Source: UBA10649 sp963842725 (GTDB lineage: Bacteria > Actinomycetota > Actinomycetes > S36-B12). From it: 64,000 bases of DNA. The DNA lies in the NCBI GenBank assembly GCA_963842725.1, contig CAWJHN010000004.1, forward strand, positions 1,798,001 through 1,862,000, in the 5' to 3' direction. Each line of letters begins with the position of its first letter. The stretch's first letter is position 1. Both the position numbers and the translations under genes were made by a program. Below, piece after piece: positions 52,102-62,890 of this stretch. The notes under the pieces were generated by a model, which was given only the letters and a program-made list of their open reading frames with translations, was not told the origin of the DNA and ran no database searches.

Positions 52102-53536
52102 GGCTCTCCTGACCTACCTGTGGGTGGGTTGAGCGTGCTGTAGGAGGCGCACGCCGTTCCCTGTATAGGTTTCTGAGCTGTCGAAGGCACTGAAACCGGT
52201 GGTCAGGAGAACGGCGTGCGTGATGTCAGCCTATGGCGGGGCCTGTTGGGCGTCGAGAAGACCGTGATCGAGCGGGTCGAGTTCGACGAGGACGCAGAGG
52301 TGCTGGTCGTTCATGTGCGGCCGACGAGGAGGCAGCGTGGCCGGTGCGGGCGCTGTGGTCGTCGCAGCCCGGGGTATGACACGGGTCGGGCCGGCGGCGC
52401 TGGCGGGCGCTGGACCTGGGCACGATCCGGGCGGAGCTCGAGGCTGATGCCCCGCGGGTCTCGTGCCGCGCCCACGGGGTCGTGGTCGCCTCGGTGCCCT
52501 GGGCCCGCCACGACGCGGGCCACACCTACGCCTTCGATGACCAGGTCGCTTGGTTGGCGACCCAGGCGTCGAAGTCCACGGTGACGCAGTTGATGCGGAT
52601 CGCCTGGCGCACGGTCGGGTCGATCATCACCCGGGTCTGGGCCGACATCGACGCCACTCACGACCGGTTCGCCGGGCTGCGACGCATCGGGATCGACGAG
52701 ATCAGCTACAAGAAGGGCCACAAGTACCTGATGGTCGTGGTCGACCACGACTCGCGTCGCCTGGTCTGGGCTGCGCCGGGACGCACCAGCGCCACGGTGA
52801 ACCAGTTCTTCGACCTTCTCGGCCCGGAGCGTTGCGCACAGATCACCCACGTCACCGCCGACGGGGCTGACTTCATCGACGCCATCGTCGCGGAGGAGTG
52901 TCCGGAGGCGGTCCGGGTGGCCGATCCGTTCCATGTCGTCAGCTGGGCCACCGACGCCCTCGATGAGGTCCGCCGGGGGGCGTGGAACGACGCTCGGGCG
53001 CTGGCCCGGACGGAGCCGAAGCGTCGGCGCGGGCGTCCCCGTGCCGACGCGCCACCGCGACCAGGAAACGAGCGCGCCAGGGCGCTCAAGGGTGCTCGCT
53101 ACTCGTTGTGGAAGAACCCGGAGAACCTCACCGAGAAGCAGCAGGTCAAGCTCGCCTGGATCGCCGCCACCGACCCGAGGCTGTATCGCGCCTACCTGCT
53201 CAAAGAGGGCCTGCGGGTGATCTTCCAGCTGCCCTACGACCAGGCCGTTGACGCCTTGGAGCGGTGGATCAGCTGGGCCCGGCGCAGCCGGATCCCGGCC
53301 TTCGTGAAGCTACAGAAGAGCATCGTCAAACACAAAGCCCGGATCCTCGCCGCGATCGAGCACAACCTGTCCAACGGACTGATCGAGTCGACCAACACCA
53401 AGATCCGCCTGATCACCCGGATCGCGTTCGGGTTCAAGTCAGCCGAGGCGCTGATCGCTCTCGCACTCCTCAACCTCGGCGGCCACCGACCGAGGCTCCC
53501 AGGCCGCTCCTGACCCACAGATAGGTCAGGAGGGCC
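52102..53536 (+). mobile_element. ISL3-family insertion sequence with complete ends
   Basis: The left end GGCTCTCCTGACCTACCTGT continuing to GGGT (52102-52125) and the right end (53513-53536) match as inverted repeats at 22 of 24 positions. The element is 1,435 bp long and flanked by the 8-bp duplication GAAATTGG. It carries one transposase gene that starts about 115 bp from the left end and stops at the first base of the right repeat. The perfect duplication indicates a recent insertion. Confidence 0.9.
52216..53513 (+). pseudogene. ISL3-family transposase, one frameshift as written
   Basis: From GTG 52216 the zinc-ribbon N-terminus reads VHVRPTRRQRGRCGRCGRRS. Near 52400 the frame changes, after which the long frame includes RIGIDEISYKKGHKYLMVVV, VTADGADFIDAIVAE, VADPFHVVSWATDALDEVRR and the C-terminal NGLIESTNTKIRLITRIAFG. 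These are the DDE motifs of ISL3 transposases. One base restores about 430 residues. Because the IS looks recent, a consensus error at 52400 is plausible. Confidence 0.85.
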
Positions 53537-53716
53537 GAAATTGGCTGTCTGTTTTAGTCAACCAACAGACACGTTGAGTCATCGCGTTGCATCCTTTGAG
53601 GGATGCATGCACCTCGCCCGTCGAGGCGGGGTCGGGGGCGCTGGACCAGGCAGCAATTGCACACGGCGATGCAGGCAAGGCGTTCGACTCGGGATGGTCG
53701 CGGAGGAGGCTGGGGG

Positions 53717-56393
53717 ATGGCGGCACGCCGATCCTCGACGGCCGCCGTGGATGCACCTGAGGTGCATCTGCGGATCGTTCCCGGCACGGGGCGCGACGTT
53801 CCGGCCACCGGCTCGCTGCTGCTCGGTCCCCGCACCGAACCCCTGGTCCCTACGGGCCTGGGCTGGCCGGCAGCTCTCGCCGCCGCCCAGGACCGGGTGC
53901 GGGCCGCAGGCCAGGCCGGGGCACTGCTCGAGGAGCTGGTCAGCGTGGCCTCGGCGCTGGTGGACGCCACCGCCTCGGCCGCGCTGGTCGAGGCAGGCGC
54001 CCTGATCCGCAAGGCGGCCACCGCCGGCCCGATGCGTGCCCTGGTAGGGAGCCCGGTTCCCCTTGACGGCACCGTGTGCGGCCAGGCCTACGCCGAACGA
54101 CGCGTCGTCCGGGCCGGCTCGGCCGACGGCACCGGGTGCGAGCCCTCCAACGCCTGCTGCCCCGGGGCCCGGTCCCACCTGGCGATCCCGCTGCTGGACA
54201 GCGACGCCGTCCTGGGCGTGCTCACCCTGACCTCGGAGCACCACGGATGGTTCGACGACGGCGACCAGGGCGCCGTCGGGCTGCTCGCCGGAGTCGCGGC
54301 CAGGGCACTGGGCGGGGTCCCGCTGCCGCGCGAGGCGCTCGCGACGCGCGCCGCCGACACCGCGGAGCTGCCCCGGGCCTCGCTGCACGGCCTGGGCATG
54401 TGGAGCTGGGACGCCGCGACCGGAGCCACCAGTTGCTCGCCCTCGGTGGCGGCGATCCTCGGCCTGCAGCCCCACGACCAGCTCACCCTCGACCGGCTGC
54501 GCGGTCTGCTCCACCCCGACGACCTGCCCCGGTTCGAGTCCGCCGTCACCAGCCAGCTGGCCGGGGCTCCCGGCGTCGCCGGCACCTTCCGCATCCGCCC
54601 GCCGGGCGGCGAACGCCAGGTCCACGGATGGGGCGAGGTCCGGCGTGGACCCAACGGTGCGGTGGCCGGAGCCTGGGGCGCCGCCGTCGACGTTACCGAC
54701 CGCGAGCGGCAGGCAGCTGGCCCTGCGCAGCAGCCTGGCGGGGCTGCGCGCCGCCCAGGAGCTGACCGGCCTCGGTGTGTGGGAGTGGCACCCCCGCGAC
54801 GGCCGGCTCGAGTGGTCGCCGGAGATGTTCCGGATCGTCGGCCTGGAGCCGGGCGAGGTGCGCCCCTCGCTGGAGCTGTGGCACCGCCTCGTGCACCCCG
54901 ACGACCGGGCCCGGGCGATGCGCCTGGACGCCATGGCCGGGGAGGCCGAGGGCGGCATGGTGGAGACCTTCCGCGTGATCGGGGTGGACAACGTGCAGCG
55001 GCACGTCCAGTCCTGGTCGACCGTGATCCCGGCGGACGGCGCCTCGCCGCGTGCCGTCGCCGGCGCCACCGTCGACGTCACCCGCCAGGTGACCGACCGC
55101 GTGCTGCTCGAACTGCGGTCCTCCACCGACCCGGTGACCAACCTGGCCAACCGGCTCGGCTTCGAACGGCGGATGACCACGCTGCTGGACGACCGCACTC
55201 GCGACGTCGGACTGCTGCTGCTCGACCTCGACCGGTTCAAGATGGTCAACGACTCGCTCGGCCACCAGGTGGGCGACCGGCTTCTGGTCGAGGTCGCCCG
55301 CCGCCTGGAACGTGTGGCCCCCGCCGGGAGCCTGACCGCGCGGATGGGCGGCGACGAGTTCGTCATCGTGCCACCGCCGGGCATGGGATGGCGCGAGCTG
55401 CGCACCATCGCCCAGGACGTCGTCGAGGCCTTGCGGGTTCCCTTCTCACTCAACGACACCGGCGAGGTCCTGTTCTGCCCGGCCAGTGTCGGGGTGACCT
55501 CGTCCTCGGGCCGGCACGTGGACGTGGACGTGCTGCTCAGCGAGGCCGACCTGGCTCTCTATCGGGCCAAGGACGACGGCCGTGACCGCTACGTGGTCTT
55601 CGACGACGCCCTGCGTGAGCGGGCCCGGGGCCGAGTGCGCGCCGAGCAGCTCCTGCGCGCGGCCCTGGAGGAGGACCGGTTGGTGCTGCAGTACCAACCG
55701 ATCGTGGACTTCACGCACGGGAGGGTGGTCGGCGCCGAGGCTCTGGTGCGGATGCGCGCCGAGGACGGCGTCACGCTGCTGCCGCCGGAGACCTTCGTGG
55801 ACGTCGCCGAGGACATCGGCCTGGTGGTGGAGCTCGACTGCTGGGTGCTGGAGACCGCGCTGAGTCAACTGGCCCGCTGGCTGCAGCACGCGCCGTCCGC
55901 CCAGGTGCCCTGGCTCGCGGTGAACGTCTCGCCCCGCTCGATGGAGCACCCGCGGATCGTGCGCACGCTGCTGGACGGTCTCCAGGTCCGCGGCCTGCCC
56001 CCACACCTGATCAAGGTCGAGCTGACCGAGAGTAGCTTCCTGTCAACCCTGCCCGGCGGGGAGAAGGCGCTGCAGAAGCTGATCCGCAACCAGATCCCGG
56101 TGGGCATCGACGACTTCGGCACCGGCTACTCCGCCCTGGCCTACCTGACCCGCTTCGAGCTGGACTTCATGAAGATCGACCGCTCGTTCGTGAGCGCGGT
56201 CGGGCAGGACTCGCGGGCCGACGCCGTGGTCACCGCCATCGTCGCCCTGGCCCACGCCCACGGCATGAAGGTGACCGCCGAAGGCATCGAGACCCCCCGC
56301 CAGGCCCGGCGGCTGCGCGAGATCGGCTGCGACTTCGCGCAGGGCTTCCACTTCGGCCGCCCGGGCGACGCCAGCCGCATCCTGCGCGGCTGA
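53717..56393 (+). pseudogene. GAF-PAS-PAS-GGDEF-EAL cyclic-di-GMP signalling protein, one frameshift as written
   Basis: Domains in order: a GAF-like region (SHLAIPLLDSDAVLGVLTL), a PAS domain (MWSWDAATGATSCSPSVAAI), then, after a one-base slip near 54712, a second PAS (VWEWHPRDGRLEWSPEMFRI), GGDEF (ARMGGDEFVIV) and EAL (VVGAEALVRMR, GIDDFGTGYSALAYL). Both catalytic motifs are intact, so it could make and break c-di-GMP. ATG 53717 follows GGAGG. The corrected protein has about 892 residues. No membrane segment is visible, so it is probably cytoplasmic. Confidence 0.87.
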
Positions 56394-56468
56394 CCGACCT
56401 CTCGCGTCCTGCCCTGTCACATCAGGCTGGTAACGTCCCGCTCCTGTGAGCCTGCGAGGGAGGCCGCT

Positions 56469-57158
56469 GTGAGTGGCACTGGAGACACGACCTGGGGTGC
56501 GCCCCCGCCGGGGCAGGGCGGCCAGCAGCCGCCGGACTATGCCGGCCAGCCGCCGCCCGGCTATCCGGGACAGTCGTCGCCGCAGTATGTCGGCCAACCG
56601 CCGCCGGGGTACTCCGTGCCCCCCTCGCCGGTCTTCCCGGGCCAGCCCCCGCCCGGCTATGCCGCCGCGCCGCCGCCCTCTGCGCCGCCACCGGCTGCGC
56701 CGCCGTCCTACCCGCCGTCGGGCAACTATCCGGCCCCCGGGTCCTACCCTCCGCCGTCGGTGTCCCCGGTCGACCCGCACCCGTCGACCGCGGCCTCGCG
56801 TGACCAGGCCAAGCAGTGGGCCGAGGGCATGGTCGAGAAGCACGGCACCCGCAACCTGCTGCACTTCGCGGTGCCGGCCCTCACCGCGCTCGGGGTGATC
56901 CTCCCGCCCACCTCGTCCTTCCTGCGGCACAACACGGTGTGGGCGCTGTTCGCGCTCGCGGCGGCTGTGGTCACCCTGGCCGGGCGCAAGAACGGGGCGA
57001 GCAACTGGACGACGGCTGCCGCAGCCGGCGCCGGGCTGTTCGTGTTCTGGGTGCTGGTGGCGCTGCCGAGCGTCACCGGGATCAACGGCTTCCTGATCAC
57101 TGCGGCGACCGCCGCCGCGGCCGGGGCCCTGCTGATGCATCCGGACCGGAAGTGGTGA
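56469..57158 (+). CDS. Membrane protein with a proline-rich N-terminal domain
   Basis: The 229-residue protein starts with about 100 residues rich in Pro, Gly and Tyr, with repeated GQPPPGY units. A short charged link (SRDQAKQWAEGMVEKHGTRN) follows, then four hydrophobic segments. Proline-rich cytoplasmic tails of this type occur in actinobacterial membrane proteins and often bind partner proteins. It overlaps the next membrane-protein gene (GTGA). Function unknown. Confidence 0.75.
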   Translation: MSGTGDTTWGAPPPGQGGQQPPDYAGQPPPGYPGQSSPQYVGQPPPGYSVPPSPVFPGQPPPGYAAAPPPSAPPPAAPPSYPPSGNYPAPGSYPPPSVSPVDPHPSTAASRDQAKQWAEGMVEKHGTRNLLHFAVPALTALGVILPPTSSFLRHNTVWALFALAAAVVTLAGRKNGASNWTTAAAAGAGLFVFWVLVALPSVTGINGFLITAATAAAAGALLMHPDRKW

Positions 57159-57625
57159 AGCGGACGCCGCGGCACAGCCGATGGGTGGCTGCGGCGATGG
57201 TGCTCACCGCGATCTCGTTCGGCATGCAGTGGGGCATGACCAAGAGCGGGGACGAGGTGATCCCCGGCTACTACGTGCCCGACAGCTATGTGATCAACTA
57301 CGGCGAGGGTGTGGTGGACACCATCCCGGGCTTCGTCGGTGCGCCGATCTTCCTGCCGGGGTACAACATCGCACTGACCGGCTACGACATGCCCGCCCGC
57401 ATCTGGCTGGTCACCGCCCTGATCCTGGCGGCGCTGGCGCTGCGCACCGGACGCCGACGCCTGCTGGGTGGGGCTGCGCTCGTGCTGGTGGTGGCGGTCG
57501 TGCTCTCCGGGCTGAGGCCGCTTCCCGGCGAGATCATCGCCCTCGTGGCAGCGGTGCTGTTCGGCCTGCTCAGCATCGGCCGGACCCCCCGGATCCCCGC
57601 TCGACAACACGCTGGACAAATCTGA
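57155..57625 (+). CDS. Small membrane protein
   Basis: The 156-residue protein starts at GTG 57155, overlapping the preceding stop. It has an N-terminal hydrophobic segment (VAAAMVLTAISFGMQWGMTK), an exported loop (GYYVPDSYVINYGEGVVDTI) and three more hydrophobic segments. I recognise no family. The overlap suggests a complex with the proline-rich membrane protein. Confidence 0.65.
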   Translation: MKRTPRHSRWVAAAMVLTAISFGMQWGMTKSGDEVIPGYYVPDSYVINYGEGVVDTIPGFVGAPIFLPGYNIALTGYDMPARIWLVTALILAALALRTGRRRLLGGAALVLVVAVVLSGLRPLPGEIIALVAAVLFGLLSIGRTPRIPARQHAGQI

Positions 57626-57727
57626 ACAACTGCCCCGACCTTCCAGCGCCGCCCACAGCTTGCCTCCGGGCCATTACCGTGAGGTACGAAGCTGCACGTC
57701 ACGGCGGGGGCCAAGGAGCGGGAGAGC

Positions 57728-59585
57728 ATGTCCAGCAAAGCGGCCATTGCGGCCGGCCTGCTGATCGGCGGCGCCGGCTACTTGGCCCTGGCCTGGTACG
57801 TCTGGGGACGACGCCGGGCACCGGCCGCGTACGCCCTGCTGGTGTCTTTGTTGGCGATCTTCGTCTGGACCACCGCCTACGCGATCGAGATGACGACGAC
57901 GCGAAGTGGACAGGGGCAGCTTCTGGTCGAGCGTGAAGTACATCGGGATCGTGACCCTGCCGCCCGCCCTGCTCGCCTTCGCGGTCGAGTACACCGGCAG
58001 AGGGCGGCACCTCACTCTGCGCGCGCTGTCGTTGCTGGCCGTCGAGCCGTTGATCGTGATCGGGCTGTTGTTCGTGAGCACCGACACGCACGACCTCCTG
58101 CTGCCGTATGGCGCGAGAAGTCCTCAAGAGCCGAGTCCGATTGGCCGATCGCGGATTCGGACCGCTGTTCTACGCCCATGCCGCCTACAGCTACACGGTT
58201 CTACTCAGCGCTCTCGGTCTGCTCGTCTGGCGCCTGGCTCGCCTGGCGCGGCCCTACCGACGCCCGGCCGTTGCGGTGATCGTCGCTTCGGTGTTGCCGC
58301 TGGCTCGGCAATCTGCTGTTCGTCACCGAAGTCATGGTGGTCGACACGACGCCGTTCTTGTTCGCCCTGCTGGCGGCGACCCTGGTCTGGGGCTTCTTCC
58401 GGATGGGCCTGCTCGACCTGGTGCCGATCGCCCGGAGCGCGGTGCTCGAGCAGATGACCGACGCCGTCCTGATCATGGATGCCTACAGTCGGGTGATCGA
58501 CACCAACCCCGCCGCGGCCGGGCTGCTCGGCATTCCGCGGCGCCAGGTGATCGGTTGCTACGTGGATACGTTGCTACCGGCGGTCGGGCCTCTGGTCGAG
58601 GGCCATCGGCCGGGGGCTTCGAGTCAGCTGGAGGTGTCTACGACGGCTGACCGGTTGGGCCGGTCGGGTACTGATCCGATTCATCTGGCGGTGCAGTTGA
58701 GTTCGCTGACGGATCGGCAGGGGTTGGAGGCGGGTCGGTTGTTGGTGTTGCGTGATGTCACTGAGCGCACGGAGACTGAGCGCCGGTTGCGGGAGTTGTT
58801 GGATGCGGAGACGCATCTGGCGGCGGTGTTGCAGACGAGTCTGCGGCCGGCGTCGTTGCCGAATGTGCCGCGGGTGCAGTTGGCGGCGCGGTCGTTGCCG
58901 GCGGGTCAGGGTACGCATGTCAGTGGGGATTTCTATGACGTGCATCAGGCTCTGGGTGGTGATTGGGCGTTTGTGCTGGGTGATGTGGCCGGCAAGGGTG
59001 TGCATGCTGCGGTGGTGACGTCGATGGCCCGGTACACGGTGCGGACGTTGAGTGCTCAGGGGTGGTCGCCGAAGCAGGTGATCGAGCAGTTGAATCAGGC
59101 TCTGTTGGTCGATGCGGAGCCGGAGCGGTTCTGCACCGTGGTCTACGGGCGGATCGCCGAGCTCGACCCGGAGGAGAGCGGAACCCCCCGTCCCAGGCGT
59201 GAGGCTCACGGTCTCCCTCGGCGGTCACCCCGCGCCGCTGGTGCGTCGCGCCGACGGCCGGATCGAGGCCATCGGCCGGTCCGGTACCGCATTGGGCATC
59301 GTGTCAATGGTCGACATCGAGGAGGTCAGCGTCGACCTCGGCCCCGGTGAGGTGATGATCGCCTTCACCGACGGGGTGACCGAGGCACGCCGCGACGGTC
59401 AGGAGTTCGGTGAGGAGCGCCTGGCCTGGACTCTCGCCTCGGCCGCCTCCGGCCTGCGCGGGCACACCGGCCCGGCGGCCGCATCCCTGGCCGCCGATGC
59501 GATCGCCGACCGGGTGATGGACGCCGTCACCCAGTTCGCCCACCACCGCGACGACGTGGCGGTCCTGGTCCTGGCTGTCGCCTGA
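57728..59585 (+). pseudogene. Membrane sensor with PAS and PP2C/SpoIIE phosphatase domains, several frameshifts as written
   Basis: The N-terminal membrane part resembles the histidine-kinase 7TM region (AAGLLIGGAGYLALAWYVWG, YIGIVTLPPALLAFAVEYTG, GFGPLFYAHAAYSYTVLLSA). It is followed by a PAS domain (MTDAVLIMDAYSRVIDTNPA) and a SpoIIE-type phosphatase with its acidic residues (GTHVSGDFYDVHQ, VLGDVAGKGVHAAVV, IAFTDGVTEARRDGQEFGEE). Frame changes occur near 57905, 58105, 58310 and 59190. RsbU-like proteins of this type dephosphorylate anti-sigma-factor antagonists. The start is ATG 57728. Confidence 0.8.
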
Positions 59586-59589
59586 CCGG

Positions 59590-61008
59590 CTAGAGCCCCC
59601 GCTCGCCGAAGCCCGGGTCGCTGACGTCCGTGCCACCGGCGCCGAGCAGGGCCCGGGTCAGCCGTTCGCTGTCACCGAGCATCTCGGTCAGTGCCTCGTC
59701 CAGACTCGCGTCATCCACCGCTCGTCCGCTGTCGGCGGCGATCAGCACTGTGCGGCGGGTGAGCTCCTTGAAGAAGCTGGCGGTGACGCCGCCGCTGCGC
59801 TCCGCCGCGGTGGCCAGTGCGGAACCGGTCACCGGCAGGTCGCGGGCGTACAGGCCGATCAGGGCCCGCCGGGCGGCCTCGTCCGGCAACGGCACCTCGA
59901 CGGCCAGGTCGACCCGGCCCGGGCGCTGGCTGAGTGCTACCTCGAGCAGGTCCGCCCGGTTGGTGGTGAGGATGAACGCGACGTCTGCCTCGGCAGTCAG
60001 CCCGTCCATCGCGTCAAGCAGGGTGAACAGCAGGGGCTGCGGGCCCATGTGCATCTCGCGGTGTTCCGCAATCAGGTCGACGTCCTCCAGCACGACCACG
60101 GCCGGCTGCAGGGCATGCGCGAGATCCGTTGCCGCAGCAACCAGTCCGAGCGCGTTGCCGGCCAGCACCACCGAGGTCACACCCGGCAGCCGGCCGAGCA
60201 GGTAGCGCACGGTGTGCGTCTTGCCGGTGCCCGGCGGGCCGTAGAGCAGCAGCCCGCGCTTGAGGTGCTGACCGGCGGCGCGCAGTGTCTCACGATGCCG
60301 GGCCGTTCCGGCGACGTGGCGCTCGACGCGGGCCAGGGAGCCCTCCGGCAGGATCACGTCGTTCGGGTCGAGCGCGGGCCGCTCGAGGAAGGCGATCCCG
60401 CTCTCACTGGGCCCGTACATGCTGTCGGTGAGACCGAAACTGAGCACCTGACCGCGGAACACGCTGCGCTCCACCATCAATCGGCGCACATCAGCAAGCA
60501 GCGGCGCACTGACGTCTCCGGCGGCCACGAGTTCGAGCCCGCCGGTGTTGCCGTATTGCCGGTCGGCCCGTCGCTGCAGGGCCGCGACCGGCACCCCCTG
60601 GTAGTGGAACAGGCGAACCCCCATGGTCACCGCCTCCCGGGAGGAGGCGGGGCCGGTCTCCACCCGTGTCCGGTCGACCGCGCCGACCGGCACACCCCAC
60701 GGGCCGCGCGTGGCGAGCAGATCGCCCAGGGTTTGGTGGTGGCGCTGATCTCCGCCCCCGACCCCGATCAGCTGCCCGCCGCCGCCCTCCTCGACCACGG
60801 CCTCCAGGGCGATGTCGAGGTTGACGAACTGGTGCGGCTCGACGTCCAGACGCACCACCGGCAGCGTTCGCGGGTCGGTGCCGAGGTGCTCGGCCAGGGC
60901 ATCGGCCAGCAGCGGGCCCGAGTTCTGACCGTCGGCGCGAACCGCGCTCAGCGCCTCCTCCATGAACTGCTGGATGGTGGACATGACCGACCAGGTGCGC
61001 TCATCCAT
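59590..61008 (-). CDS. CDC48/FtsH-like AAA ATPase
   Basis: The 472-residue protein has an N-terminal adaptor-like domain and one AAA module. This holds Walker A LLYGPPGTGKTHTVRYL near residue 245, Walker B AVVVLEDVDLIAEHRE near 295, sensor 1 FILTTNRADLLEVAL, and the arginine finger in SQRPGRVDLAVEVPLPD near 360. No protease domain is present. It may act as an unfoldase or remodelling factor. ATG 61008 is the assumed start; ATG 60984 is possible. It ends five bases from the convergent phosphatase gene. Confidence 0.88.
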   Translation of the reverse strand: MDERTWSVMSTIQQFMEEALSAVRADGQNSGPLLADALAEHLGTDPRTLPVVRLDVEPHQFVNLDIALEAVVEEGGGGQLIGVGGGDQRHHQTLGDLLATRGPWGVPVGAVDRTRVETGPASSREAVTMGVRLFHYQGVPVAALQRRADRQYGNTGGLELVAAGDVSAPLLADVRRLMVERSVFRGQVLSFGLTDSMYGPSESGIAFLERPALDPNDVILPEGSLARVERHVAGTARHRETLRAAGQHLKRGLLLYGPPGTGKTHTVRYLLGRLPGVTSVVLAGNALGLVAAATDLAHALQPAVVVLEDVDLIAEHREMHMGPQPLLFTLLDAMDGLTAEADVAFILTTNRADLLEVALSQRPGRVDLAVEVPLPDEAARRALIGLYARDLPVTGSALATAAERSGGVTASFFKELTRRTVLIAADSGRAVDDASLDEALTEMLGDSERLTRALLGAGGTDVSDPGFGERGL

Positions 61009-61177
61009 GATCCGACCGTACCTCCGGATGATCACCCGTGCGCCGGCCGTACCCACCCCGAATTCACCACAACCCCCTCTGTGAGCGCCGATCGGGGCCG
61101 TGAGGCGGGGTTCTGGTGAATTCGGGGGAGTCACCGACGATGCTCACCTGCTCAGCAGGTCAAGTTACGGTGGCGGG

Positions 61178-62746
61178 GTGCCTCGCCGTCCGCCACGCCC
61201 GCACGGGCCTCGCCCCGTCCTGCCGCTCGACGACGTCATCCCGGCACCCCTGGACCCGGCGACGGCGCCGGACGAGGCGACCGGCCTGCCTCGGGTGGGG
61301 GCGGACGACATGGCCCGTGCTCTGGCAGTGCTCAAGGCGGTGCAGGAACTCCCGCCCGAGCACGTCGACGCGGTGACGCTCCGCCGGGCCACCGCCCGGA
61401 TCTACAAGCAGTACAAACAGGATCGGCGGACCGCGAAGCGGGAATCGATCAACGCCGCCGACAAGGCGGTGCTGGAGGCGACGGCCACCGGCAGCCCGCA
61501 ACGGATCGACGACGAGACCGCAGGCATTGTGCTGGTCTCCACGGCCAAGGGGGCCAGTGCGGGCGAGTACACCCGGCCCCGGCCCTGCTACATCTGCAAG
61601 CAGGACTACACCGTGGTGGACGCGTTCTACCACCAGCTCTGCCCGTCCTGCGCTGCCGTCAGCCATGCCCGCCGCGACGCACGGACCGACCTGACCGGCC
61701 GGCGCGCGCTGCTCACCGGGGGCCGATCGAAGATCGGCATGTACATCGCGTTGCGGCTGCTCCGTGACGGGGCGCACACGACGATCACCACCCGCTTCCC
61801 GAACGACGCCGCACGTCGCTTCGCCGCCTGCGCCGACGCACCCGAGTGGCTGGACCGCCTTCAGATCGTCGGGATCGACCTTCGCGACCCGGCTCAGGTG
61901 GTCTCCCTGGCCGAAACAGTAGCCGCAGCAGGTGCTTTGGACATCATCATCAACAACGCGGCGCAGACCGTGCGGCGCTCTCCCGGGGCCTACGCAGCGC
62001 TCGCAGCGGGGGAGTCCGAACCGCTGCCGGCCGGGCCGCTGCCGCAGGTGCTCACCTTCGACCGGGTCTCGGAGGCGCACCCGGCGGCGCTGGCGGGGTC
62101 ACTGGCCCAGCACGTGAGCCCGCATCTTCCCCGTTCCGCCGACCCGGTCTCCGCTGCGCAGGAGCTGACTCGAATGGCGCTGGTCGCCGGAGCGGCCTCT
62201 CTCGCGCGGCACGAGCAGGGCACCGCCGTCGACGCCGGCGGCCTGCTGCCCGACGTCGCCCACAGCAACAGCTGGACCCAGACGGTCGGCGAGGTGGACC
62301 CGCTGGAGCTGCTCGAGGTGCAGCTGTGCAACCAGACGGCGCCGTTCATCCTGCTCAGCATGCTGCGCCCGGCGTTGGCGGCCAGCTCGGCGCGGCGCAA
62401 GTACGTGGTCAACGTCTCGGCCATGGAAGGGGTGTTCTCCCGCGGCTACAAGGGACCCGGCCATCCGCACACCAACATGGCCAAGGCAGCGCTGAACATG
62501 ATGGTGCGCACCAGTTCCGCCGAGCTGTTCCAGACCGACAGGGTGCTGATGACCGCGGTCGACACCGGCTGGATCACTGACGAGCGACCGCACCACACCA
62601 AGTTGAGGCTGGCTCACGAAGGTTTCCATGCGCCGCTCGACCTCGTGGACGGCGCGGCGCGGGTCTACGACCCGATCGTGCAGGGCGAGGCCGGAGTCGA
62701 CCTCTACGGGGTCTTCCTGAAGGACTACCGCCCGCACCCCTGGTAG
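61178..62746 (+). CDS. SDR-fold protein with an inserted zinc-ribbon-like domain
   Basis: The 522-residue protein has a 160-residue N-terminal extension with two CxxC pairs (PRPCYICKQDYT, HQLCPSCAAVSHA). An SDR Rossmann domain follows: TGGRSKIGMYIAL near 185, DIIINNAAQT near 258. The Ser is in VVNVSAMEGVF, but the usual YxxxK reads T-N-M-A-K in HPHTNMAKAALNMM, so the catalytic Tyr is absent. A long insertion lies between them. Start GTG 61178 is a guess. It is probably not a standard dehydrogenase; a regulatory or modified catalytic role is possible. Confidence 0.75.
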   Translation: MPRRPPRPHGPRPVLPLDDVIPAPLDPATAPDEATGLPRVGADDMARALAVLKAVQELPPEHVDAVTLRRATARIYKQYKQDRRTAKRESINAADKAVLEATATGSPQRIDDETAGIVLVSTAKGASAGEYTRPRPCYICKQDYTVVDAFYHQLCPSCAAVSHARRDARTDLTGRRALLTGGRSKIGMYIALRLLRDGAHTTITTRFPNDAARRFAACADAPEWLDRLQIVGIDLRDPAQVVSLAETVAAAGALDIIINNAAQTVRRSPGAYAALAAGESEPLPAGPLPQVLTFDRVSEAHPAALAGSLAQHVSPHLPRSADPVSAAQELTRMALVAGAASLARHEQGTAVDAGGLLPDVAHSNSWTQTVGEVDPLELLEVQLCNQTAPFILLSMLRPALAASSARRKYVVNVSAMEGVFSRGYKGPGHPHTNMAKAALNMMVRTSSAELFQTDRVLMTAVDTGWITDERPHHTKLRLAHEGFHAPLDLVDGAARVYDPIVQGEAGVDLYGVFLKDYRPHPW

Positions 62747-62890
62747 CCGTCCGTTCTGCGGGGCGCGTTTTCGGCCGAACAGATGATGTGTGCAGGCTTC
62801 GCCAACTCGAACACGGCCAGTAGTGTCTCGATTACAGAAAGTTGATCGCCTGGCCCGGAACGGGTCAAAGCGCCTCAGGCGCCCAGAGAC

